From DATNPH01 sp036703315 (lineage in GTDB: Bacteria; Cyanobacteriota; Cyanobacteriia; Cyanobacteriales; Coleofasciculaceae): a stretch of 64,000 nucleotides of DNA. A model generated the notes under the pieces. The model did no database searches, was not told the origin of the DNA, and was given only the letters and a program-made list of their open reading frames with translations. The position numbers were made by a program, and so were the translations under genes. Where the stretch lies: positions 1-64,000 of the forward strand of contig DATNPH010000032.1 of NCBI GenBank assembly GCA_036703315.1, read 5' to 3'. The stretch's first letter is position 1, and each line of letters begins with the position of its first letter. Positions 44,871 to 52,723 of this stretch are shown piece after piece.

Positions 44871-46706
44871 CTATTGTGCTAGGGTTTCTAATTCATACAG
44901 GGCGAAACTTTGCGGGGAAATTGTCACTTCCTGGTCACGTATTAGTTTTTCTGGCATTGTAGAGCCTGAACCCATCCATTTAGCATCGGAAGAATCCAAA
45001 ATCTTTCGCCAGATACCATCGGAAGAGGTTGCTTGACAAGTAACCTCTTTGTCATTGAAGTTCATCAAGCCTAAAATTTGGCTTCCACCACTCCCACGGC
45101 GCAGAAGCAACAGCTTATCTTCCTCAACAGCAGATGCTTCTAGATTTTGCTTATCGAGAGTTTTCAAGGCAGGCATTGTGCGGCGTAACTGAATTAGATG
45201 CTGATAAAGTTCCAGCAGCGCTTTATGTTTGCCTTCTTGCCGTTTATCCCATTTCAATGTAGATTGCTGGAATGCATCAAGACTGAAGGGATCGATAAAC
45301 TCTCCTTCTGCATGGAAGTCGGCAAACTCTCGTTTTCTTCCCTGTCTTACTGCCTCAACTAAATCGGAGTCGGTGTGACTGATAAAGTAGAGGAAAGGAG
45401 AGTCTTCTCCGTACTCTTCACCCATAAATAGCATGGGAATGTAAGGAGAGAGTAACAGCGCACCCGCAGCAAGTTTCAAGCCTTCAAAAGAAACTAGATG
45501 AGTTAAGCGTTCACCGAGCATTCGATTACCAACTTGGTCATGATTTTGGGTGCAAACTACAAATTGATGACCGGGGCGATCGCTTGCATCACTCCCATGA
45601 TATCTTTTCCGATGAGGAGCGTATTCCCAGGAGTAAACAAAGCTTTCTTTATAGGCTTTCGCTAGCTGTTCAACTTTGCCAAAATCTTGGTAATATCCCG
45701 TCTGCTCTCCTGTGAGCACTGTATGAAGGGCGTGATGGAAATCATCACTCCATTGGGCATCCATGCCATGTCCACCCAGCTCTCTTTCGCGAATTACTCG
45801 AACGTCATTTAAATCGCTTTCAGCAATCAAATACAGTTTCCTACCTACACTATTAGAAAGGGCTTCAACTTTCTCTGCCATTTCTTGCAGAATGTGTTTC
45901 GCCCCTAAATCATAAATAGCGTGAATAGCGTCTAAGCGTAGCGCATCAAAGTGATAATGCTGGAACCAGTACAGGGCATTTTCAATAAAGTAATTACGCA
46001 CCCCGTCGCTGTAAATATCATCAAAATTCATCGCCATGCCCCACGGAGTTTTGTACATCTCCGTAAAGTAGGGACCATATTGACTGGTGTAGTTTCCTTC
46101 GGGACCAAAGTGGTTGTAAACTACATCGAGAATGACTGATAATCCCTCTCGGTGAGCGGCATCAATCAATTTTTTCAATCCTTCAGGACCCCCGTAGGAA
46201 TTCTGCACGGCATAGGTATAAGCCCCATCGTAGCCCCAGTTGCGATCGCCTGGAAATTGAGCAACAGGCATAATCTCAATGGCATTAATTCCAAACTCGC
46301 GCAACTCTCTTAAGCGAGGAATCATCGATTCAAAAGTTCCTTCTGGGGTGAACGTGCCAACGTGCAGTTCATAGATAATCATGTCCTCTAAAGGAATACC
46401 AGACCAATCAGAGTCAGTCCAATTCATCTTGCTATGATCGACGACCTCAGAAGGACCATGGACATCTTTAGGTTGATAATGGGAGGCGGGATCAGGCCTA
46501 TCCGTATCTCCTGCAATTTTGTAAAAATAAAGTGTTCCTGGCTCAATGCCTTCAGCTAGTACCTTAAAGTACCCCTGCTCATCCTTTTGCATCGGGATAA
46601 GGCGCTGTTCAGGAGAAACGATTTGTACAGCTACCTCTTCGTGAGAGGGTGCCCAAACAATAAATTCACAACGATTGTTACCAAGATAATCAGAGCCGAT
46701 TTTCAC
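44871..46706 (-). CDS. treZ: Malto-oligosyltrehalose trehalohydrolase, copy 2 (canonical)
   Basis: The 611-residue GH13 protein has a CBM48-like N-domain (YLGNNRCEFIVWAPSHEEVAV). DALRLDAIHAIYD contains the nucleophile Asp and the usual His, LIAESDLNDVRVI contains the Glu, and TQNHDQVGNRMLG the Asp. All family residues seem intact, so this is the likely main enzyme. It is first of the three minus-strand trehalose genes, and its promoter should lie to the right of 46706. Confidence 0.95.
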   Translation of the reverse strand: MKIGSDYLGNNRCEFIVWAPSHEEVAVQIVSPEQRLIPMQKDEQGYFKVLAEGIEPGTLYFYKIAGDTDRPDPASHYQPKDVHGPSEVVDHSKMNWTDSDWSGIPLEDMIIYELHVGTFTPEGTFESMIPRLRELREFGINAIEIMPVAQFPGDRNWGYDGAYTYAVQNSYGGPEGLKKLIDAAHREGLSVILDVVYNHFGPEGNYTSQYGPYFTEMYKTPWGMAMNFDDIYSDGVRNYFIENALYWFQHYHFDALRLDAIHAIYDLGAKHILQEMAEKVEALSNSVGRKLYLIAESDLNDVRVIRERELGGHGMDAQWSDDFHHALHTVLTGEQTGYYQDFGKVEQLAKAYKESFVYSWEYAPHRKRYHGSDASDRPGHQFVVCTQNHDQVGNRMLGERLTHLVSFEGLKLAAGALLLSPYIPMLFMGEEYGEDSPFLYFISHTDSDLVEAVRQGRKREFADFHAEGEFIDPFSLDAFQQSTLKWDKRQEGKHKALLELYQHLIQLRRTMPALKTLDKQNLEASAVEEDKLLLLRRGSGGSQILGLMNFNDKEVTCQATSSDGIWRKILDSSDAKWMGSGSTMPEKLIRDQEVTISPQSFALYELETLAQ

Positions 46707-47018
46707 CTTATAATTTCCTTTTTGGATCTAGGTCTTTTTGAGATAAAGCTACCAAGGCTTTTAGTTCTTCCAGAATCATCAAGATTCTCAGTTCGATTAA
46801 CGTCCATCAGAAAACTAGCCACGCCGAAAAGGTGCCGCTAACTCCTAGTGAAGACTTCTACCCAGGTAAAATTAGTCCCTCTGGCTAAAGCTTCGTTTCA
46901 GACACAGGTTGAGCTAAATTGATTTTGATTTTCTCCTCTTTCAAGTGTAGGAGCATCTTTCTATTGGAAGAGATAAAATAATTGTTCTTTTTGTATAGAG
47001 CTGCACAGAATTCAATCC

Positions 47019-47198
47019 TTATAAACCCAGGCTAAAGTTGCCTACTAATTTGGTGTCGAAAGCAGCCAGATAAGCAATTTCCTGAGCTAACTTATCGGCG
47101 TCTACCTAAAGAGCGGTCGTTTGAGAAACCAATCTGTAACTTTGTGTAGACAGAATTAGTGATGGACTTAGCTTATTTTCTATAGTAATGGTTGTCAT
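47019..47198 (-). pseudogene. Small unknown gene broken by an in-frame stop
   Basis: From the ATG at 47198, preceded by AGAGGATTG, the frame reads MTTITIENKLSPSLILSTQS and YRLVSQTTAL. It then meets TAG and continues VDADKLAQEIAYLAAFDTKL to VGNFSLGL and a TAA. The reading on both sides of the stop looks protein-like, suggesting one 59-residue protein with a nonsense mutation, or a sequencing error. The family is unknown. Confidence 0.4.
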
Positions 47199-47801
47199 AG
47201 TTTCAATCCTCTAACGCACCGGAGAGGTATATACAGGGTGGGCAGGGCTCACCCTTTGATTTGTCTATTTCCTCAACATGAGTTTTGAAGAGCCCTACCT
47301 TGAAAGTTGAAAGTAGGAAGTGTGAAAAAAACTTTCTTGTTTTGACTTTTGACTTTTGACTTTTGACTTCCAATAGAGCAGCACTAGTAACTTGTTGGCA
47401 TGGTAAGCTGTCGGTCACTTAAGTTGCATTGTGGATAGGGAATGGGTAAAGGGGAATAGGGAATGGGTAAATTCACATCTTGCACCAGTCTCAACAAGCT
47501 TTGTTTTGTAGGGTGGGCAGTGGCGAGGACAGGTTCACAAGTTAAGAATAGCGTTGGTAGGCACTGCCCACCCTGTGCTTAATGACAAGGGTGCAAGATT
47601 TCAGTAAAGGTTGATTTAAAAGCCTTTTCCCCTTCCCCTTTTCCCCAAGCGATGAGATGGCTAGTCTAATGTGGAATAGCTTAGTACTAACTGGAGTACT
47701 CGTGTCTGTGTTGGTTTGTCTAGCCGCGATTTCTAATCGGCAGATATTTATCCAATGTGGGATGCACTCGCTTCATCCTTTACACTTCAGAGTTATTTAG
47801 T
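47199..47801. repeat. Repeat-rich gap
   Basis: It contains tandem TTTTGACTTTTGACTTT copies (47339-47366), GGGAATGGGTAAA copies (47439-47472) and a second GTAGGGTGGGCAGTG ... CACTGCCCACCC inverted repeat (47508-47574). The frame at 47203-47418 crosses the simple repeats and is judged spurious. Confidence 0.55.
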
Positions 47802-47910
47802 TAGGACTTACGCAAATATCCTTGTTTTGCCCCCGACCCCCCAAGCTTGGGGGAGAAAAATCTAGTTCCCCCCAGATTTGGGGGGATAGGGGGCGAGTGC
47901 GTGAGTCCTA
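47802..47910. mobile_element. MITE-like element with TAGGACTTACGCA ends
   Basis: Terminal arms TAGGACTTACGCA (47802-47814) and TGCGTGAGTCCTA (47898-47910) are inverted with one mismatch. The interior is a CCCCCC/GGGGGG palindrome. It has no coding capacity and lies 93 bases before ilvC, so it may alter ilvC expression. Confidence 0.7.
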
Positions 47911-48003
47911 TTAGTAAAAGCGTCACGCTAACGCATCGTTTACGCATCGCGGTAAAATCAAGAGTCCGCAGACTCACAACCCTTGCTCAAGGAGATGCTT
48001 CAC

Positions 48004-49002
48004 ATGGCCCGGATGTATTACGATACTGATGCCAACTTAGACCTGCTCGCTAATAAAACAATTGCAATCATCGGTTACGGCTCTCAAGGTCACGCCCACG
48101 CGCTCAATCTTAAAGATAGTGGCATAAACGTCATTGTTGGGCTGTATCCGGGTAGTAAATCCACAGCTAAAGCTGAACAAGCTGGTTTAAAAGTCCACTC
48201 AGTGGCTGATGCTGCCAAAGCCGCTGACTTCATTATGATTTTGCTGCCCGATGAAGTGCAAAAAACAGTTTACAAAAATGAAATTGAGCCAAATTTAAAA
48301 GAGGGGAAAGTCCTCGCCTTTGCCCACGGCTTCAACATTCACTTTGGTCAAGTTGTCCCTCCAGCTGAAGTGGATGTCGTCATGGTTGCGCCAAAAGGCC
48401 CAGGGCATTTGGTACGGCGAACTTATGAGCAGGGAGAAGGGGTGCCTTGTCTGTTTGCCGTGTATCAAGATGCTACAGGTCAAGCACGCGATCGCGCCAT
48501 GGCATACGCTAAAGGTATTGGTGGCACTCGCGCCGGTATCCTGGAAACCAGCTTCCGCGAAGAAACAGAAACCGATTTGTTTGGAGAACAAGTCGTCCTG
48601 TGCGGTGGCTTAAGTGCTCTTATTAAATCTGGATTTGAAACGTTAGTAGCCGCTGGATATCAGCCAGAGTTAGCGTATTTTGAATGCCTCCACGAAGTCA
48701 AACTGATTGTTGACTTAGTTGTGGAAGGCGGACTGGCAAAGATGCGCGACAGCATCTCCAATACGGCTGAATATGGCGATTATACCCGTGGTCCTCGGAT
48801 TGTTACCGACCAAACCCGTGCCGAGATGCGTAAAATTCTCCAAGAAATTCAATCGGGTCAGTTTGCCCGTGAATTCGTATTAGAAAATCAGGCAGGTAAA
48901 CCCGGATTTACCTCAATGCGGCGTCAGGAAGCCGAACATCCGATTGAGGAAGTCGGTAAAGATTTACGAGCCATGTTTAGCTGGTTGAAGAAAACCTCGT
49001 AA
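48004..49002 (+). CDS. ilvC: Ketol-acid reductoisomerase
   Basis: The ATG at 48004 gives [20 protein letters not shown], the cyanobacterial start, with AAGGAG 10 bases upstream; in-frame ATGs at 47983 and 47995 are less apt. The class I enzyme of 332 residues has [17 protein letters not shown] (NADPH site), E and D metal ligands in DLFGEQ, and [11 protein letters not shown] with the Glu ligand. It makes the dihydroxy acids of valine and isoleucine synthesis. Confidence 0.97.
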   Translation: MARMYYDTDANLDLLANKTIAIIGYGSQGHAHALNLKDSGINVIVGLYPGSKSTAKAEQAGLKVHSVADAAKAADFIMILLPDEVQKTVYKNEIEPNLKEGKVLAFAHGFNIHFGQVVPPAEVDVVMVAPKGPGHLVRRTYEQGEGVPCLFAVYQDATGQARDRAMAYAKGIGGTRAGILETSFREETETDLFGEQVVLCGGLSALIKSGFETLVAAGYQPELAYFECLHEVKLIVDLVVEGGLAKMRDSISNTAEYGDYTRGPRIVTDQTRAEMRKILQEIQSGQFAREFVLENQAGKPGFTSMRRQEAEHPIEEVGKDLRAMFSWLKKTS

Positions 49003-49747
49003 ATTTATTTGATACTCCCACGGCTTCACTTCGTCAAGAGGTCTATTTATAAAGAAATTCGAGCCCCCCAACTCCCCTAGAAAAGGGGGCCTAATTATAA
49101 ATTAGCTCTAAAGCCGTGGGCTTTCCAGATCCATCATTCGCGCTATCCGCACACTGGCGTCACGCCTCGCATCACCCTTTACGCTACCACTTTGCTGACA
49201 CCCCTACAAAAGTTCAGGAGATGAGGGTAAAGCCTAGGCTTATAAATAGGCGGAGATTAGGAGTTCATCGTTCATCCTCTATATAAGGATCGCAATCAAC
49301 AAGCAGTAGGCGCGAGGATTCCCTCCTGAACCTAAGCTCGGCGGAACGCCACAAGCTTTCAAGCCTTCAACTTTTAATACTCAACCCTTGCACAAGCTTT
49401 TAATCTCTAATAAAAGAATATTGTAAGTTCACTAAAACTTAATCTTAATCCCCCACAATATTAACTTTGTATCAAGCTTTACTGAAGTTACTACCAATAC
49501 TATCGCCTTAGAGTTTAATTTTATTAGTGACATTAGAACTTACTTCTAATCATCAAGTGCCATAGTGGCTTGTTTACAGATGGTCAATTTATCAAAATTT
49601 TGAATTTTCTAAAAGTGGAAATGTTTACTTAATGCAGGCTGACAGAGGGTGCTATATACAGGCTACGTGCTATACCCAAAGGCGACAGAAATACTAACTT
49701 TCACCAACTAGTCTTTCGCCTTCTATCCCTGAAAGGAAGTAATTAAA
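49003..49747. repeat. Gap with inverted repeat CCCACGGCTT ... AAGCCGTGGG
   Basis: Arms at 49017-49026 and 49111-49120 enclose a C/G-rich palindrome; the arm type resembles IS200/605 end hairpins. The remaining sequence to 49747 is A+T-rich and presumably the upstream region of the exported protein. No gene was found. Confidence 0.55.
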
Positions 49748-50428
49748 ATGAAAAGTCCTCTAGCTGCGATCGCCGTTGGCTTTACTTTGCTGATGGGAGC
49801 CACTTCTGCCAGTGCTGTCCCTCTATACGATGGCTCATTGGGTCAAACGGCAGACCTACAGGGATGGTCGTATCTAGGTACCATTAGTCCTCCTGCACTG
49901 TCGTCAACAACTAATGCCTTAAGTCTTGATACTGACGATATCTCCAATTATGGAGGCTATTTCAGGCTAGCACCGTTTCAACTTGACCGAACCCCTGGAT
50001 ACACTATCAGTTTTAGTTTAAAGATTGACCCTGAAAACCTCTCAAATAACAACTATGTCAGCCTAATTGTTATGAGTGATGCCTTACCGGGTGAAACTCA
50101 GCCCTACGGTATTGAATTGAATTTTGGGGAAAATAGCATTTGGGCTCAGAACAAGAATTTTACTGCTGGCGAGAAGGTCGCTGTCAAGGGCACGGCTGCG
50201 ACGAAAAGCTATGTTCTTAAAATTCAAGGTAACCAGTATCAGCTGCTGACCAGCAATCTTGCTCCTCCCATCCTGCAAGGCTCATTACGCAAATATCCAG
50301 GATTTACACCTATCCCTGGATTTATCAATCCTTACACTACCCCCAACCTGATTTTCATAGGTGATAAGACACCATTGGCTACGTCAAAAGTGGCTGTCAC
50401 TCGTGTTTCTGCATCTCCACTAAATTAG
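49748..50428 (+). CDS. Secreted protein of unknown function (jelly-roll-like)
   Basis: A clear signal peptide (residues 1-23, ending SASA) leads into about 200 residues of beta-rich sequence. It includes GGYFRLAPFQLDRTPGYTISFSLKI, reminiscent of lectin/glucanase-type jelly rolls, but no PEP-CTERM anchor or catalytic motif is seen. GAAAGGAAG precedes the ATG. Confidence 0.72.
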   Translation: MKSPLAAIAVGFTLLMGATSASAVPLYDGSLGQTADLQGWSYLGTISPPALSSTTNALSLDTDDISNYGGYFRLAPFQLDRTPGYTISFSLKIDPENLSNNNYVSLIVMSDALPGETQPYGIELNFGENSIWAQNKNFTAGEKVAVKGTAATKSYVLKIQGNQYQLLTSNLAPPILQGSLRKYPGFTPIPGFINPYTTPNLIFIGDKTPLATSKVAVTRVSASPLN

Positions 50429-50465
50429 GCGCTCACTTACCTGCTAGTTGGAGACTCTCAAGAAA

Positions 50466-50506
50466 AAAGTCAGCTGACCGTCTGTAGTCGTTGGTCAGCT
50501 GACTTT
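50466..50506. terminator. Bidirectional hairpin terminator
   Basis: AAAGTCAGCTGACC and GGTCAGCTGACTTT form a 14-base perfect stem with flanking A and T runs, between the convergent exported-protein and psbY genes. Confidence 0.88.
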
Positions 50507-50528
50507 ATGTCGCTTATGCCAGTAGTGT

Positions 50529-50651
50529 TCAGGATCTATTTAGAAAAGCCTGAACTTGCCGTATGGCAACAGGAGCAATATTGAACAGTGCCCAGCCGGC
50601 TGCCAAGAGGACTGGAGACAAAACTATCAATAAACGCCAGTCAAGATCCAT
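50529..50651 (-). CDS. psbY: Photosystem II protein Y
   Basis: The ATG at 50651, with AGGAGG upstream, encodes 40 residues: [20 protein letters not shown] and then [20 protein letters not shown]. One membrane helix followed by an IRQVQ-FLNR-like tail is typical of PsbY, a peripheral small subunit of photosystem II near cytochrome b559. Confidence 0.9.
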   Translation of the reverse strand: MDLDWRLLIVLSPVLLAAGWALFNIAPVAIRQVQAFLNRS

Positions 50652-50764
50652 GTTGTTATTTCCCTCCTATAACACCTGAAGTTTTTTGAATTTTTCTCAT
50701 TTTTCTATTTTTAGCTAAATTGGCATAGTTGGCTATATGCCCACACGGCACTGAAGCCTAAAAC

Positions 50765-51328
50765 TTAGTGAGGTGTCGTAAATCCTAAATCGGTTCCTCT
50801 GCCTGCGTGAACTAGAGCCAGCTTCTCATAGCGCCGCGCATGTTCAATAAGTTCAGCTGCCTCAGCTTCAGAGACATCACGTAATCGCTTAGCCGGAACT
50901 CCGACTACAAGCGACAAAGGTGGAACATCTTTACTCACTACGGCACCAGCACCAACAATGCTACCAGCCCCTACACGGACGCCATCTAGAACCACAGCAC
51001 CAATGCCAATCAGGCTGCCTCGTTCAATGTAAGCTGAATGAACCACAGCGCGATGACCAACCGTGACATAGTCTTCTAAAACTGTTGGCTTGCCAGGATC
51101 TCCGTGTAAAATCACACCATCTTGAATATTCGTTCGCTCACCGATTTCAATGCGTTCAACATCTCCGCGCACAACGGCACCGTACCAGATACTAACTCCA
51201 GCAGCTAGCAACACCTGACCTATCACCACCGCATTTGGAGCGACAAAGGCAGCTTTAGAGAGGTCAGGAGGGGACCAATAGGAGGTGGCTGACATCAATT
51301 GCGGATTAAGCGGATTAAGATGATTCAC
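50765..51328 (-). CDS. Gamma-class carbonic anhydrase family protein
   Basis: The 187-residue protein has left-handed beta-helix hexapeptide repeats (IGQVLLAAGVSIWYGAVVRGDVERIEIG). The three metal-binding histidines lie in ILHGDPG, VGHRAVVH and the same strand. It resembles CcmM N-domains and YrdA-type proteins. Activity as an anhydrase is unproven. A start a few codons later, at MSATSYW, is possible. Confidence 0.88.
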   Translation of the reverse strand: MNHLNPLNPQLMSATSYWSPPDLSKAAFVAPNAVVIGQVLLAAGVSIWYGAVVRGDVERIEIGERTNIQDGVILHGDPGKPTVLEDYVTVGHRAVVHSAYIERGSLIGIGAVVLDGVRVGAGSIVGAGAVVSKDVPPLSLVVGVPAKRLRDVSEAEAAELIEHARRYEKLALVHAGRGTDLGFTTPH

Positions 51329-51441
51329 GATTCTCAGTTAATTCCATTAAGGAATGCCCGTAAACATCACTAAACAGAACAGTTCCCCAGATATAATAAA
51401 GCCACTGGTACTAGCACACACGTAAAGACGCCGATAACCAC

Positions 51442-51954
51442 TTGATGATCAATTCAGGCTTGCAGTACCCCATATTTGGGCCAGAGATTCAGTGTCCTCA
51501 CTGTCGTCAGATGATTCCTGCTTTGACGCTGACGGATACCTATCTGTGTCCACGTCATGGTGCCTTCGAGGCAGACCCAAAGACGGGGGAACTGATACAT
51601 TTACAATCTGGGCGTCACTGGCGTCAATGGAACGATGAGTGGTATCGGCAGCACACGCATCCAGACGGGATCCGCTTTGAAATTCACGAAGCGCTGGATC
51701 GACTCTACACTCAAGGTTACCGAGCGACGCGAGTGATTATTGCCAGCCGCTATAAGGAGTTGGTGAGTGCCTATTTGGAGCGTAGCACTCCCTGGCGCGG
51801 GCCTTCCGAACCAGCGCGACCGAGACTTTATGGGTTACCCGTGGAATTTAGCCCTGACCCCAAAGAAGAACCTTGCTGGGAAGTTATCAATTTCGATTTA
51901 GAAAAAGAACCGGGTGTCCCGGTGCGTTATCCCTACTTCCGATTATTTGAGTAG
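51442..51954 (+). CDS. TIGR02652-like cyanobacterial protein of unknown function
   Basis: The 170-residue protein has an N-terminal zinc-ribbon-like pattern (CPHCRQMIPALTLTDTYLCPRHG). WRQWNDEWYRQHTHPDGIRFE and RYPYFRLFE at the end are conserved as I recall the family, which is restricted to cyanobacteria. The second ATG at 51445 is equally good. Confidence 0.8.
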   Translation: MMINSGLQYPIFGPEIQCPHCRQMIPALTLTDTYLCPRHGAFEADPKTGELIHLQSGRHWRQWNDEWYRQHTHPDGIRFEIHEALDRLYTQGYRATRVIIASRYKELVSAYLERSTPWRGPSEPARPRLYGLPVEFSPDPKEEPCWEVINFDLEKEPGVPVRYPYFRLFE

Positions 51955-52023
51955 GCATGAACAAAAGGGGAGAGAGGAACAATTCCCAATTCCCCATTCC
52001 CAATTCCCCATTCCGGATTCCCT

Positions 52024-52470
52024 ATGCATCACGCTTCAATTCGCACGGCGAATATTCATCGCGCGATCGCGTTCTACGAACAGTTGGGATTCACCGTCTG
52101 TGAACGCTTCACCGCGGGCATCACTCTTGCCTGCTGGATGGAAGGACTTGGAGGACGCATTGAGTTGATCCAAATTCCTCAACCCAAACCAGCACCCGAT
52201 GCTTTTGGGGATGAGCATTACGTTGGGTACTACCATCTGTCCTTTGACATTACAGATATTTCTACTGACCTCCCCAGTTGGTTAGCGTCCCTGCAAGAAA
52301 CTTTTACTGAAGCATCACGTCACAACCCAGAAGAGTTTCAACCTCTGAAAATTCTTTTAGAACCAACTCAACAGATGATCGGCGATCGCGTTTACGAAGT
52401 CGCTTTCATCACTGATACTGATGGCCTGCCTTTAGAATTCTTACGAGAGCTACGCTCTCAATCCGTTTGA
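52024..52470 (+). CDS. VOC (glyoxalase/dioxygenase fold) protein
   Basis: The 148-residue protein starts MHHASIRTANIHRAIAFYEQ and then LGFTVCERFT, the usual VOC first module with a metal-type His. A second module has YYHLSFDITD and LPLEFLREL with the terminal Glu. The activity is unknown. It is separated from the preceding gene by short TTCCCATTCCC-type repeats. Confidence 0.88.
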   Translation: MHHASIRTANIHRAIAFYEQLGFTVCERFTAGITLACWMEGLGGRIELIQIPQPKPAPDAFGDEHYVGYYHLSFDITDISTDLPSWLASLQETFTEASRHNPEEFQPLKILLEPTQQMIGDRVYEVAFITDTDGLPLEFLRELRSQSV

Positions 52471-52579
52471 TTTTTGAATTAAAATAGCGTATAAAGTCAT
52501 ATTCATACGTTCGAAGTTAAGAGTAAAATTTAACCCTCACCTCCAATCACTCTCAATACATCTCGGTTAGAAATGTTTA

Positions 52580-52665
52580 TCTTTCGCAGATCCCCCCAAC
52601 CCCCCTTTTCCAAGGGGGCTATCTTCCTCCCTTTTTTAAGGGGAGCAACGGGGGAGCAAGCCTTA
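52580..52665. repeat. C/G-rich dispersed palindrome
   Basis: CCCCCCAACCCCCCTTTT and AAGGGGGCT arms belong to the same repeat type as those at 11862 and 47829. It lies just upstream of the M16 peptidase gene. Confidence 0.55.
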
Positions 52666-52723
52666 TCCGAGAAGAATTGCAATCACTCTCCTATTCCCGT
52701 TCTTGCTCGTTAGAACGAAACTT

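Noticed and set aside
47203..47418. 71-codon minus-strand frame
   Set aside because: It is largely made of TTTTGACTTTTGAC simple repeats and has no conserved feature.
49748..50428. PEP-CTERM surface protein
   Set aside because: The C-terminus lacks the PEP motif, hydrophobic helix and basic end.
51961..52018. Functional repeat array (TTCCCCATTCCC units)
   Set aside because: It is low-complexity sequence common in cyanobacterial gaps, with no structure beyond simple repetition.
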